Shown: one piece after another, positions 16,809 to 26,048 of the stretch
How positions within the stretch are numbered: position 1 is the first letter of the stretch
Layout: each line of letters opens with the position of its first letter
NCBI GenBank assembly: GCA_001602435.1
Contig: CP012156.1
Coordinates: 1,942,001-2,006,000, forward strand
Origin: Hyphomonadaceae bacterium UKL13-1
GTDB lineage: Bacteria > Pseudomonadota > Alphaproteobacteria > Caulobacterales > Aquidulcibacteraceae
Direction of reading: 5' to 3'
Length of the DNA: 64,000 bases
Notes under the pieces: generated by a model
Databases searched by the model: none
The model's input: the letters and a program-made list of their open reading frames with translations, nothing else
What the model was told of the DNA's origin: nothing
Program-made: the position numbers and the translations under genes

Positions 16809-17564
16809 ATGGCCCATCGTCCCACCCGTCACTTTTCAGCAAAAGGCCCTGCCCCACTCGGCAAAGAAGAGCGGGACTATATCCGCGATATGGTGGTTTA
16901 TGAGGACGATGCGCTGATCGCCTTCAATAAGCCCTCCGGCTTAGCCGTTCAGGGTGGTTCAGGGGTGACGCGCGACGTGGATCGGCTGTTGGCTGCTTTC
17001 ACCACCCGCAAAGGGCGCAAACCAAAACTCGTCCACCGTTTAGACCGTGAGACTTCCGGCCTGTTGATCGTTGCCAAAACTAGTCCTGCTGCCGCGCATC
17101 TGTCGGCCCAATTTGCCGGACGACAGTTGGAGAAGCGCTATCTGGCGCTGGTTGGTGGCAAACTGGCGGCAGTGGAAGGTCAAATCGACCTGCCTCTGGT
17201 CAAAATCAAGTCCGGCGGTATCGACCTGATGCGTCCTGCCAATGCCGGAGAAGCAGAGGCCCAAGCCGCCTTGACCGCCTATCGCGTCTTGGGGTCAGGC
17301 GCTGCAGCGTCCTTAGTGGAAGTAGCCCCGAAAACAGGCCGGATGCATCAAATCCGGGTCCATTTCGCCGCCATTGCTCATGCTCTGGCGGGCGATACGA
17401 AATATGGCGGGCTACTCCTGCTCGCAGGCAAGCCCTGCCCGCGCCTGATGTTGCACGCTGCGGCGCTGGACTTCACCCATCCGACGACAGGTGAGCCCAT
17501 GCACCTAAAAATACCCCCGCCGGAAGAATTTTCGGCGTTTGTGAAGTTGGTGTTGCCAGACTGA
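16809..17564 (+). CDS. RluA-family RNA pseudouridine synthase
   Basis: 251 residues. Catalytic motif HRLDRETSGLLIVAKT (about residues 77-92) with the essential Asp in RLDRETSG. Also shows YEDDALIAFNKPSGLAVQGG, EKRYLALVGG and TGRMHQIRVHFAAIAHALAGDTKYGG, the RluA/RluC pattern. No S4 domain is present, although RluC/RluD have one, so it is closer in layout to RluA; the RNA target (23S rRNA or tRNA) cannot be told. It follows the TetR gene by 18 bases. Confidence 0.93.
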   Translation: MAHRPTRHFSAKGPAPLGKEERDYIRDMVVYEDDALIAFNKPSGLAVQGGSGVTRDVDRLLAAFTTRKGRKPKLVHRLDRETSGLLIVAKTSPAAAHLSAQFAGRQLEKRYLALVGGKLAAVEGQIDLPLVKIKSGGIDLMRPANAGEAEAQAALTAYRVLGSGAAASLVEVAPKTGRMHQIRVHFAAIAHALAGDTKYGGLLLLAGKPCPRLMLHAAALDFTHPTTGEPMHLKIPPPEEFSAFVKLVLPD

Positions 17565-17578
17565 ATCGGCCGACAGGC

Positions 17579-19117
17579 TTAGCCTGCCGCTTGCGCATCC
17601 TCACCGCGTTCGCGCTTAGCCCGTAGGCGCGCCAAGGCGCTCGCATAGGCCTTTGCAGACGCCACCAGCGTATCGGCATCAGCAGAGCGCGCCGTGACAA
17701 ACCGGCCATGCTCACTCAAGCGAACCGAGACTTCGGCTTGCGCGTCGGTGCCTTCGGTGACCGCATGGACCTGATAGAGGTCCAAGACCGCGCTGTGGGG
17801 GACCAAAGCGGAGATCGCATTGAAGACCGCATCGACCGGGCCATTGCCACGTTGGGTGGTCCAGGCAGACTTGCCGTCAATTTCCAGATCGATTTCAGCG
17901 GTTTGTGGGCCATCGGTTCCAGCAACCACGCGAAGGCGCAACACTTTGATCGCATCGTCATAGTGCGCTGCCGCATCATCGACCAAAGCAATGATGTCGT
18001 CGTCATAGACGTGCTTCTTGCGGTCTGCGAGCGCCTTAAAGCGTCCAAATGCGTCTTGGAACGCATTGTCGGACAATTCATAGCCCATATCGCGCAGCTT
18101 ATCTTTAAAAGCGTGGCGGCCCGAATGCTTGCCCATGACTAGATTGGTTGCGCCTTGGCCAACATCTTCGGGGCGCATGATTTCGTAGGTTTGGGCGTGC
18201 TTCAGCATACCATCCTGATGGATACCGCTTTCATGCGCGAAGGCGTTCTTGCCAACAATCGCCTTATTATATTGGACGGGGAAGCCCGTGATGCGGCTGA
18301 CCATCTTAGAGGCCATCATCAAACGCGTCGCATCTACGACCGTCGTATAGGGCATCCCATCACCACGGACGCGGAGCGCCATGATGATTTCTTCCAAGGC
18401 TGCATTTCCTGCCCGCTCACCCAAGCCATTGATAGCGCACTCAATCTGGCGTGCACCCCCTTGGACAGCGGCCAAGGAGTTGGCGACCGCAAGACCCAAA
18501 TCATTATGGCAATGGGCTGAGAAAATGACATCATCTGCGCCCGGCACATTGGCGATCACATCAGCAAACAACGCCCCATATTCGCTGGGGAAAGAATAGC
18601 CAACCGTATCGGGCAGATTGATCGTCGTCGCGCCCGCGCGGATCGCGGTTTCCACGGCGCGCAACAAAAAGTCACGCTCGGTCCGGGTGGCATCTTCGGC
18701 GGACCATTCGACATCGTCAGTATAGTTCCGCGCCAAAGAGACCGAGCCATGAATGGCTTCGAGCACGGCCTCAGGCTCCATCTGCAGCTTGTGCTTCATA
18801 TGGATGGGCGAGGTCGAAATAAAGGTATGGATCCGCTTCAAGGGTGCAGGGCGGACGGCTTCCGCGCAGCGCTCAATATCCTTTGCCCCTGCCCGCGACA
18901 AACCGCAGACGGTGCTGGTCTTGATGGTGCGTGCGATGGCTTGAACGGCATCGAAGTCGCCTTGGCTGGCAATCGGGAAACCTGCCTCAATGACATCGAC
19001 GCGCATATCTTCGAGCAATTTGGCGAGCTCGATCTTTTCGTCATGAGTCATAGAAGCGCCGGGCGACTGCTCGCCATCGCGCATGGTGGTGTCAAAAATA
19101 CGGATTGATTGGGTCAT
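17579..19117 (-). CDS. leuA: 2-isopropylmalate synthase
   Basis: 512 residues, usual length for LeuA type 1. Condenses acetyl-CoA and 2-ketoisovalerate, the first committed step to leucine. Signatures: FDTTMRDGEQSPGASMT, the metal-binding FSAHCHNDLGLAVANS, NGLGERAGNAALEE, and FAHESGIHQDGMLKH. The last 130 residues form the leucine-binding regulatory domain. A leader of about 100 bases with a 7-bp hairpin (19177-19199) precedes the gene; I see no Leu-rich leader peptide, so attenuation is not supported. Confidence 0.97.
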   Translation of the reverse strand: MTQSIRIFDTTMRDGEQSPGASMTHDEKIELAKLLEDMRVDVIEAGFPIASQGDFDAVQAIARTIKTSTVCGLSRAGAKDIERCAEAVRPAPLKRIHTFISTSPIHMKHKLQMEPEAVLEAIHGSVSLARNYTDDVEWSAEDATRTERDFLLRAVETAIRAGATTINLPDTVGYSFPSEYGALFADVIANVPGADDVIFSAHCHNDLGLAVANSLAAVQGGARQIECAINGLGERAGNAALEEIIMALRVRGDGMPYTTVVDATRLMMASKMVSRITGFPVQYNKAIVGKNAFAHESGIHQDGMLKHAQTYEIMRPEDVGQGATNLVMGKHSGRHAFKDKLRDMGYELSDNAFQDAFGRFKALADRKKHVYDDDIIALVDDAAAHYDDAIKVLRLRVVAGTDGPQTAEIDLEIDGKSAWTTQRGNGPVDAVFNAISALVPHSAVLDLYQVHAVTEGTDAQAEVSVRLSEHGRFVTARSADADTLVASAKAYASALARLRAKRERGEDAQAAG

Positions 19118-19176
19118 GATGTTGTGTGGCCTGATTTGCTGAACATTTGAAGAGAGAGCCTTTGTGCGGCCCTTAG

Positions 19177-19199
19177 CGGCGCTTTACCCCTGAGCGCCG
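19177..19199 (-). promoter_or_regulatory. Hairpin in the region upstream of leuA
   Basis: Perfect 7-bp arms cggcgct (19177-19183) and agcgccg (19193-19199) around a 9-base loop. No T run follows on either strand. It could be a weak terminator for the small upstream gene or part of the leuA leader; the sequence does not decide. Confidence 0.35.
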
Positions 19200-19216
19200 T
19201 CACCTGACCAATTGGC

Positions 19217-19408
19217 CTAGCGACTCTTGCGCGCCCAAGGGCTGATAAGCAGCCCTGCCAGCTTCAGATTAAGTCGACCTGCATCCAAAAGGAGGGAACC
19301 GGCCCGTTGGGCCAAATCATAGTGCGCAGCCGCAATCTCCTGCCCAACCCGCAAGGTTGAAGCAAAATCTTGTGTGCTTATTCCGTTAAATGGGAAAATT
19401 TTGCGCAT
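19217..19408 (-). CDS. Possible small protein, unknown
   Basis: 63 residues, begins MRKIFPFNGISTQDFAST and contains an Ala/Leu-rich amphipathic middle (GQEIAAAHYDLAQRAGSLLLDAG) before a basic end (PWARKSR). There is no signal peptide or clear membrane helix, and only a weak ribosome site (gaggtcg). It stands alone between the TVP38-like gene and leuA on the same strand. I do not recognise it, and coding status is uncertain. Confidence 0.35.
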   Translation of the reverse strand: MRKIFPFNGISTQDFASTLRVGQEIAAAHYDLAQRAGSLLLDAGRLNLKLAGLLISPWARKSR

Positions 19409-19456
19409 CGTTAGATTTTCGACCTCATTGACAGCAAATTAATCCAAAATTCGCGT

Positions 19457-20182
19457 TTAATCAAGGCCCTCTTGTGCTTGGCCTTTGCCAAGCATCGGGC
19501 GCACCACCAAGACGAGCACCAGATAGATGATGGCGGCGGCAACAAAAAACCAAATCGCGCCCTGGTTTTCGCCTTTAAGCACCTCGCCGACACCGTGCGC
19601 ACCAAAGGCAACGAGGCAGATTTTCGGCAATATTCCAAGGCCGGTCCCGCCGACAAAGGACGTCAAGCGGACTTTGGCCGCCCCCAAGGCCATGTTGCAA
19701 ACAATGAACGGCCCGGATGGCACCAAACGGATGATAAGGCTCGCCAGAAAGCCGTTCTTGCCTATGAAGCGGAGCGCGCGGCCACCACGACCACCCAAGA
19801 GTTTGGATAGCGCCGCAGCGCCGCCTACCCGCCCCAGCATGAAGCCCACTTGGGCTGAGAGCAATGTGGCGATCCAGCTCAGCACAATGCCTTCAGATGG
19901 ACCGAATACCGCGACGGTTGCGGCGATCAGCACAACTTGCGGCGCACCGATAAAGGCCAGCGTGATAAAGGTACCGGTAACGGCCGCGGGTGCCCACCAC
20001 GCGTCGCGCAAGCCACGCAAAAACTGAGCAATGCCGCCTTGGTCCAAATCAATGAACATCATGCCGGCTGTCAGCACGACTCCCGCGATGGAAAACAGGA
20101 TGAAAGCGACCCAGACCGCGCGGGCAGCCGTTGAGTCCATTTCGGTGAAGAAGCGATAAAAGCGGTCCAGCCAGCCCGACAT
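19457..20182 (-). CDS. TVP38/TMEM64-family membrane protein
   Basis: 241 residues with about six hydrophobic segments. The VTT (SNARE-associated) core is visible: ITLAFIGAPQVVLIAATVAVFGPSEGIVLSWIATLLSAQVGFMLGR and a later LIIRLVPSGPFIVCNMALGAAKVRLTSFVGGT segment equivalent to the DedA 'R-x-x-P' motif. Members are inner-membrane lipid scramblase-like or transport proteins of unsettled substrate. It lies four bases downstream of smpB on the same strand. Confidence 0.87.
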   Translation of the reverse strand: MSGWLDRFYRFFTEMDSTAARAVWVAFILFSIAGVVLTAGMMFIDLDQGGIAQFLRGLRDAWWAPAAVTGTFITLAFIGAPQVVLIAATVAVFGPSEGIVLSWIATLLSAQVGFMLGRVGGAAALSKLLGGRGGRALRFIGKNGFLASLIIRLVPSGPFIVCNMALGAAKVRLTSFVGGTGLGILPKICLVAFGAHGVGEVLKGENQGAIWFFVAAAIIYLVLVLVVRPMLGKGQAQEGLD

Positions 20183-20186
20183 GGAT

Positions 20187-20654
20187 CTAGCCCCGGTCGC
20201 GCAGCAAGCGCCCCTGCTCGCGCTTCCATTCGCGCTCTTTGGTTGAATCGCGCTTGTCGTGATCCTTCTTGCCTTTGGCGAGCGCCAGTTCTAGCTTCAC
20301 CATCCCGCGCTCATTGAAATAAAGTTTCAGCGGCACGACTGTGCGCCCTTCGCGGTCGACAGCGGCGAACAATTTGTTGATCTCCCGCTCACGCAGTAGC
20401 AGCTTGCGTTTGCGTCGCGGCTCGTGGTTGAAGCGCGAAGCTGGGCCATATTCGGGCACATAGGAATTGATCAGCCAGACCTCACCATGCTCTGGGCTCG
20501 CATAGCTTTCGGCAATATTGGCGCGGCCAAGACGCAAGCTTTTGACCTCGGTGCCAGTTAGAACCAGCCCCGCTTCATAGGTATCTTCAATATAATAATC
20601 GAAGCGCGCGCGCTTATTTTCGGCGATTAACTTGCGGGGTTGTTCTGGGCGCAT
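20187..20654 (-). CDS. smpB: SsrA-binding protein
   Basis: 155 residues. Binds tmRNA and delivers it to stalled ribosomes (trans-translation). Family marks: [77 protein letters not shown] segment, and the basic C-terminal tail [19 protein letters not shown] that mimics a codon-anticodon stem. Three bases separate it from dapA, a conserved dapA-smpB neighbourhood in alphaproteobacteria. Confidence 0.97.
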   Translation of the reverse strand: MRPEQPRKLIAENKRARFDYYIEDTYEAGLVLTGTEVKSLRLGRANIAESYASPEHGEVWLINSYVPEYGPASRFNHEPRRKRKLLLREREINKLFAAVDREGRTVVPLKLYFNERGMVKLELALAKGKKDHDKRDSTKEREWKREQGRLLRDRG

Positions 20655-20657
20655 GGC

Positions 20658-21545
20658 CTAATTGCCTCGTAACGCCCCGGCTGCGATCATGGCCGTTTGT
20701 ACTGCAACACGCGTTGCAGGAATGGGGGGCACCAGCGGCAGGCGCAAGTCTTCGGCGCATAGACCTAAAGTTGCCATCGCAAATTTGGCAGGGCCTGGAT
20801 TGGGTTCTAGGAATAAAGCGCGCTGCAAGGGGTCCAGCTTTTGGTTCAAAGCGCGCGCTTCGGCCAATTGACCCGACGCCAACAGAGCCTGCAATTGCGC
20901 ACATTCCTTCGGCATAATGTTAGACAGGACCGACACGCAGCCCACTGCCCCATAGGCAGCAAAGCCCAAAGCTAGATTATCATCGCCCGCAAAAATCGAA
21001 AATGGCTTGGTGATCCGGGCCAAATGCAGTGCCGTGCGCGATGGGTCGCCCGCACTATCCTTCAACGCCACGACATTAGGATGCTTGGCAATTTCGGCCA
21101 TCGTATCGGGCAGAATGTCGACATTGGTGCGACCGGGAATATTATAGACCATGATTGGCATATCGACGGCATTGCCGAGCGCGTTGAAGTGGGCAATCAG
21201 GCCCGCTTGGCTGGGTTTGTTGTAATATGGCGCAACGATCAAAGCCCCATCTGCGCCAGCCTTCTTGGCCACCTGCATATGGCGGATCGCGGCTTGGGTG
21301 TCGTTCGAGCCACAGCCCGCCAACACAGGAACACGGTGGTTTGCAGCCTCAATTGCCAAGTCAAACAAATGCCAATGTTCAGCATCGTCCACCGTCGCGC
21401 TCTCGCCCGTCGTGCCGACAGGAATGATTCCGTGTACGCCATTTTCAATTTGGCGCTCGATCAAGGCCTGAAAAGACGCATCATCGACCTTGCCATCTTT
21501 GAAGGGCGTGATCAGGGCGGTATAAACGCCTTTAAAAACCGTCAT
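20658..21545 (-). CDS. dapA: 4-hydroxy-tetrahydrodipicolinate synthase
   Basis: 295 residues. Condenses pyruvate with aspartate semialdehyde, first step of the lysine and diaminopimelate branch. Signatures: GTTGESATVDDAEH, YNIPGRTNVDI with the active-site Tyr, and ALKDSAGDPSR with the Schiff-base Lys. ATG 21545 (MTVFKGVYTALITPF) is chosen; a frame open to 21647 adds an unrelated N-terminus. Upstream spacing to the divergent transglycosylase gene is about 280 bases. Confidence 0.96.
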   Translation of the reverse strand: MTVFKGVYTALITPFKDGKVDDASFQALIERQIENGVHGIIPVGTTGESATVDDAEHWHLFDLAIEAANHRVPVLAGCGSNDTQAAIRHMQVAKKAGADGALIVAPYYNKPSQAGLIAHFNALGNAVDMPIMVYNIPGRTNVDILPDTMAEIAKHPNVVALKDSAGDPSRTALHLARITKPFSIFAGDDNLALGFAAYGAVGCVSVLSNIMPKECAQLQALLASGQLAEARALNQKLDPLQRALFLEPNPGPAKFAMATLGLCAEDLRLPLVPPIPATRVAVQTAMIAAGALRGN

Positions 21546-21826
21546 GGGTGGTACTGGCCTAGCTGAAACGTGAGTGGGTCGTGAATGCCCTTCTCGACCG
21601 CAATTCATATGGATGCAAGACCCAAGGGCAGACCAAATGGCGTGCACAAGGCTGTGCTTGCCCTGATTTTTTCACACATACGACTAGGTTCAGTGGGATT
21701 TGATCGCTAGACACAAGGGGTGATTCCCAAGATCAATCCTTTCTGTTCCCTCTAATCGGCCAGTAGGTCGCAATGCGAAGACAGCCCTCCCCCGATTTGT
21801 GCTGATCCTCGCCGGAGTTTTTTTGA

Positions 21827-24037
21827 ATGTCCGTGTTTGACACGCGTAAGGCAACTCTCGCCATTTTTATGTCCGGCCTTTTGACTTCAAGCCCGTTTTT
21901 TTCGGGCATGGCGTTGGCACAAGACGCCACGGTGCCGACGCCGGTGCCTGTGCCCGTTCCGACTTCTGTCCCGGTTGATTTTACTGCAGCCCCTGTTCCC
22001 ACGACACCGGTAGAGGTTTTAAGGACGGCCCTTCGGGCTGCCGAGCGCGGCGATTGGAGCTATGTGCGCGCCACCATCGCCACCACCAGCGATACGCGAA
22101 TTCGCAACTTCCTCTTGTGGCGCTTGGCGACCGCTGATTCCAACCCCGCCAGCTTTGACGAATTGCGCCAAGCGCTCGACCAATTGCCTTTCTACCCAAG
22201 CCGTCAAAACATTCGCATCCGTGCCGAGCAACGCCTTGCCTTGACCACTCTGACCCCACAAGCCAAGCGCACCTTTTTAGAGCGCAAGGAACAGGGCCTA
22301 GACCATGCAGGCCCGATTTCTGGCGAGGGGAAACTGGAGCTTGCCTCCGTGTTGTTTGCTTTGGGCGAACGCGAGCAGGCCAAGAAATATTTGGCTGATG
22401 GATGGCGCAATCACCGCTTTGATAGCGCGAGCCAAGCGGCTTTCCTTGCCCGCTTTGGTAGCGAATTGACGACGGAAGACCATGACGCCCGCGTCGATTT
22501 TCTGTTGTGGACCGACCGCATCACCCAGTCCAAGCCACTATGGCCCCTGATGAGCGAGACCGGCCGCCTCAATGCGCAGCGCCGTGTTGGCATTGAAGCA
22601 GGCGACACCGTGACCCTTACCGGTGTTAGCCTCGACGATCGCGGCATTCAGTATCAGCGCGTCCGCAACTTGCGTCAGGCCGGACGCCGGGCAGAGGCCC
22701 TTTCCCTCCTCACCCAAATCGACTCACGTGGCCTTCCAGAGCCTGGCCAAGACTTGATCTGGACGGAGCGGCGCAATCTTCTGAACGAAGCCATTGTCAC
22801 CCGCGATTGGCAGTCGGCCTATCGGATCGCCTCCACCCATGGCTATCAGCGCGGCGAGCGCTTTGCCGACGGGGAGTTTATTTCGGGCTGGGTGGCTTTG
22901 CGTTTCTTGAACCAACCCACTGTCGCGCTCGAACATTTCAAGCGGCTTGAGAGTGGTGTCCGCACCCCGGTTTCGCGCGCCCGTGCCGCCTACTGGTTGG
23001 GTCGTACGGCGGAAGCATTGAATCAGCCTGAGGTCGCGCAAAGCCAATATCGCGCCGCCGCGGCTTTCCCGACCGTCTACTACGGACAATTGGCGGCTGT
23101 AAAACTTGCAGAAACCTTAGGCCAAGTTGCACAACTGACCTTGCCGCCTGAAAAAAAGGCGACGCAGGAAGATCGCGACCGCCTGAATGGCCGCACCATG
23201 ATGGCCATCATCAATCTGCTGTCAGAAGCTGGCGAAAACCAATTCTTCCGCCAATTTGCGCTCGCCTTAGACGATGAACTCGACACCGAAGGCGAACACC
23301 AAGCGCTGTCCGAATATGCCCGCGCACGGGATGAACCGGCACTCGCAGTGCGCGTTGCCAAAGCGGGCCTGAATCGCGGCATTCTGGCGACCGAAGCCGC
23401 CTATCCCTTGATGGCAATCCCCCGGATTGTTGGTTATGGCCAGATTGAGGACGCCTATACGCTGGCGATCACGCGGCAAGAGAGCGAGTTTAATACCCGC
23501 GCCGTCTCCTCGGCCAATGCCCGTGGTCTGATGCAATTCTTGCCAGCAACCGCGGCCAGCCAAGCCCGCCGCATGGGCCTTGATCATGACACCAGTTGGC
23601 TGATCAGCCGCCCCAGCCACAATGTGACCTTGGGTTCTGCTCACCTGTTTGATTTGGTCAATAATTTCTACGGCTCTTATGCCATGGCGGCCGCTGCCTA
23701 TAATGCAGGGCCGGGTCGCCCCCGCCAATGGGTGCAGACCTATGGCGAGTTCCGCGAGACCGACCTTGAGACCGCCATTGATTGGGTGGAGAAAATCCCC
23801 TTCTCTGAAACCCGCAATTATGTGCAGCGTGTGCTGGAGAATATCCAAGTTTATCGCGCGCGATTGAACGGTGGTTCTGCCCCTATTGGGATTGCCGATG
23901 ATCTTCGCCGTGGCAAACGCCCACCGCCGATCTTTAACGTGACGATTGCAGCAGGAGCCGATCAACCAGGTGGTCCACCGCCTGAGCCGAGCCCGCAAAC
24001 CGAACCACCGGCAACCGAGCCTAAGCCTGCACCCTAA
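21827..24037 (+). CDS. Soluble lytic murein transglycosylase (Slt-type)
   Basis: 736 residues with a signal peptide (cleavage near MALAQD, about residue 28-32). A Pro/Val/Thr-rich linker follows (repeated TPVPVP units, about 36-65). The centre is a long alpha-helical superhelical domain. The C-terminal SLT domain starts near residue 540: AITRQESEFNTRAVSSANARGLMQFLPATA with the catalytic Glu in RQESEF, and YAMAAAAYNAGPGRPRQWV. It cleaves peptidoglycan glycan strands to 1,6-anhydro ends in the periplasm. A Pro-rich tail ends the protein. ATG 21827 has ggag about eight bases upstream. Confidence 0.94.
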   Translation: MSVFDTRKATLAIFMSGLLTSSPFFSGMALAQDATVPTPVPVPVPTSVPVDFTAAPVPTTPVEVLRTALRAAERGDWSYVRATIATTSDTRIRNFLLWRLATADSNPASFDELRQALDQLPFYPSRQNIRIRAEQRLALTTLTPQAKRTFLERKEQGLDHAGPISGEGKLELASVLFALGEREQAKKYLADGWRNHRFDSASQAAFLARFGSELTTEDHDARVDFLLWTDRITQSKPLWPLMSETGRLNAQRRVGIEAGDTVTLTGVSLDDRGIQYQRVRNLRQAGRRAEALSLLTQIDSRGLPEPGQDLIWTERRNLLNEAIVTRDWQSAYRIASTHGYQRGERFADGEFISGWVALRFLNQPTVALEHFKRLESGVRTPVSRARAAYWLGRTAEALNQPEVAQSQYRAAAAFPTVYYGQLAAVKLAETLGQVAQLTLPPEKKATQEDRDRLNGRTMMAIINLLSEAGENQFFRQFALALDDELDTEGEHQALSEYARARDEPALAVRVAKAGLNRGILATEAAYPLMAIPRIVGYGQIEDAYTLAITRQESEFNTRAVSSANARGLMQFLPATAASQARRMGLDHDTSWLISRPSHNVTLGSAHLFDLVNNFYGSYAMAAAAYNAGPGRPRQWVQTYGEFRETDLETAIDWVEKIPFSETRNYVQRVLENIQVYRARLNGGSAPIGIADDLRRGKRPPPIFNVTIAAGADQPGGPPPEPSPQTEPPATEPKPAP

Positions 24038-24042
24038 CGGGC

Positions 24043-25101
24043 CTAACCGACTTGGCGATACAGGAGCGTCCCATCGGGGCCGCGCTCAACAACGGCTTGC
24101 CCTCTCGCAATCAGGCAATTGAGGTGGGCAATCGCCTCACCCGTCGCCATGCCCAAGACGTCCCCGCCAATAGGGCGCTTAAACAAAGGCGAGAAACAGT
24201 CGATCACCCGACGGGGCGTCGCCAGCCAAGTGGCCAGTCGCGCCAAAGCTGTCTCATGATTGTCGATCAAGTCGTCCAAGCGTTTATGCAGCCCATAAAA
24301 TGGCTCATTATGGGCAGGTAGGACCAAGACGTCGTTGGCGATGACTTGCTTGAGCTTATGGCAGGAATTGATCCAATCCGTCATCGGGTCGCCATTGGGC
24401 TCCGTCGGGAAGACCGATACATTGGACGAAATCCGCGGCAAGACTTGATCGCCAGAGATTAGGACTTTTAAGTCTGACTGATAGAGGCACACATGCTCGG
24501 GCGAATGTCCGCAGCCTGTAACCACCTGCCAACTCCTGCCACCTATCTCAATGTCGTCGCCATCGGCCATCCTTTCAAAGGAATCGGGCAAGCGCGATAC
24601 CGCCTTCCCAAAGCCACCAAAGCGGATACGATACGTGTCGAGGGCATCTTCATCCCAGCCCGCCGCACGGTAAAACCGCACGCCATCTTCGGGCGCTTCG
24701 CGGCCAGTGTCGGCAACCAGGGTGCGACAGGTTAGATATTCTAGGCGGGAGATCCATAAAGCTGCGCCAAATTTACGCGTGATCCAGCCTGCAAGACCAA
24801 CATGATCGGGATGCATGTGGGTGATCATCACACGCTTCACCGGAAGCCCGTCTAAAACAGAGTCAAAAATCGTGCGCCAATGCAGCCGGCTTTCTTCGGT
24901 CGCAACACCCGTGTCCACAATCACCCAACCGTCACCGTCGCGCAGGAGCCAAAGGTTGATCCATTTGAGGGCAAAGGGGAGCGGCATGCGGACCCAATAG
25001 ACACCATCTGCAACCTCTTTCACGGTGCCAACTTCGGGAGGCTCACCACATGGATAGGTCAGGCCATTGGCTGAAGTGAGTTCAAGACCATCCATCGACA
25101 T
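24043..25101 (-). CDS. Metallo-beta-lactamase-fold hydrolase
   Basis: 352 residues. Zinc-binding motif THMHPDHVGLAGW (HxHxDH), a second histidine region GCGHSPEHVCLY, Asp in LISGDQVLPR and a late PAHNEPFYG histidine complete the binuclear site. The layout (strand, HxHxDH, GHSPEH, ISGDxxLP, C-terminal helical part) resembles glyoxalase II-like thioesterase relatives. ATG 25101 has aaaagga nine bases upstream. Convergent with the transglycosylase gene. Substrate unknown. The start is about 100 bases from the Zur-like box at 25203. Confidence 0.88.
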   Translation of the reverse strand: MSMDGLELTSANGLTYPCGEPPEVGTVKEVADGVYWVRMPLPFALKWINLWLLRDGDGWVIVDTGVATEESRLHWRTIFDSVLDGLPVKRVMITHMHPDHVGLAGWITRKFGAALWISRLEYLTCRTLVADTGREAPEDGVRFYRAAGWDEDALDTYRIRFGGFGKAVSRLPDSFERMADGDDIEIGGRSWQVVTGCGHSPEHVCLYQSDLKVLISGDQVLPRISSNVSVFPTEPNGDPMTDWINSCHKLKQVIANDVLVLPAHNEPFYGLHKRLDDLIDNHETALARLATWLATPRRVIDCFSPLFKRPIGGDVLGMATGEAIAHLNCLIARGQAVVERGPDGTLLYRQVG

Positions 25102-25202
25102 GAAGCGAATTCCTTTTGCGGGCACCTTGCGCGCCAGTGCGAACAGGCTAGCCGCATGCGGGCACTGCTTGCAAGACCGAGGCGGAGGCGGTTACCTGTA
25201 CT

Positions 25203-25215
25203 GTAATAACATAAC
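25203..25215. promoter_or_regulatory. Candidate Zur-type operator
   Basis: The site gtaataacataac is palindromic except for one pair and the centre (reverse strand gttatgttattac). AT-rich GTTAT-N3-ATAAC-like palindromes are typical of alphaproteobacterial Zur boxes. It lies 109 bases before the first gene of a zinc/manganese-type ABC transporter. Assignment rests on position and resemblance only. Confidence 0.5.
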
Positions 25216-25324
25216 ATTTCCGCTTCGCTTTTGGTGCAATTGAGAGTAAGGGCTTCAAGCGTTCGGCCCCCTCCCCCCCATCCCGCCAGATCTCACTTGA
25301 GATTGGCCCGCAGGATCTAGCAAT

Positions 25325-26038
25325 ATGAGCTTGATTTTAAACGATCTTGCAATTGGTTATCGCAATAAATTGGTGATGGCAGGCATTGGTGGCACCATTA
25401 ATTCAGGTAATGCTGTTGCGTTGATTGGCCAAAATGGTGCGGGCAAATCTACTTTGTTGCGGACCTTGGCGGGTGAGCAGAGCCCGGTAAGTGGCACCTT
25501 TGTATGGGACGCCCCAGTGAAGCGCCATCGCAGCATCGCTTGGCTTTCCCAAAGCCCCAGCCTGCGCCCAGATGCGCCGTTGACTGTGCGCGCTTTGGCA
25601 GCGATGGGTCTGTGGGCGCGCATTGGATTATTCGGCAAGCCCTGCCGTCATGATCAAGACAAGATTGACCAAGCCTTAGACATGGTTGGCTTGAGCGACC
25701 TTGAGAACCAACAGGTCAGCACTTTGTCGGGTGGGCAGTTGCAGCGCGCTCTCTTTGCCCGTTTGACCGTGCAGGACTGCGGGCTGATTTTGCTGGACGA
25801 GCCTTTCTCAGCCGTCGATACAGCCTCGCAAGCGAAACTCTTAGAAGTCATACAGCATTGGGTCGGCGAAGGCCGCACCGTGATTGCGGCCATCCATGAT
25901 CTCGATTGCGCGCGCCACTTCCCACTTTGGTGGGAGCTGTCCAAATTTGGTGCCATCCTGCGTCGCAGCGACGACAAACCCCTCAGCAGCTTGACCCAAC
26001 CACTACGCGCGGTGAGCGGCGTCGCTCAATCGACTTAG
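25325..26038 (+). CDS. Metal ABC transporter ATP-binding protein (ZnuC-like)
   Basis: 237 residues. Walker A GQNGAGKSTLLRTLAG (about 36-51), signature LSGGQLQRALFARL, Walker B LILLDEPFSAVD and the switch His in AAIHDLD. It powers a cluster-9 metal importer made with the next two genes. ATG 25325 has agga nine bases upstream. First gene of the three-gene operon behind the Zur-like box; zinc is the likely cargo but manganese is not excluded. Confidence 0.92.
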   Translation: MSLILNDLAIGYRNKLVMAGIGGTINSGNAVALIGQNGAGKSTLLRTLAGEQSPVSGTFVWDAPVKRHRSIAWLSQSPSLRPDAPLTVRALAAMGLWARIGLFGKPCRHDQDKIDQALDMVGLSDLENQQVSTLSGGQLQRALFARLTVQDCGLILLDEPFSAVDTASQAKLLEVIQHWVGEGRTVIAAIHDLDCARHFPLWWELSKFGAILRRSDDKPLSSLTQPLRAVSGVAQST

Positions 26039-26048
26039 GGGTCTGACC

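Noticed and set aside
19118..19216. leuA leader considered as a Leu-codon attenuator
   Set aside because: No short frame rich in Leu codons and no hairpin followed by a T run.
23267..23998. Minus-strand open frame of 243 codons opposite the transglycosylase SLT domain
   Set aside because: Shadow of a well-supported gene; it lacks a ribosome site and recognisable domains.
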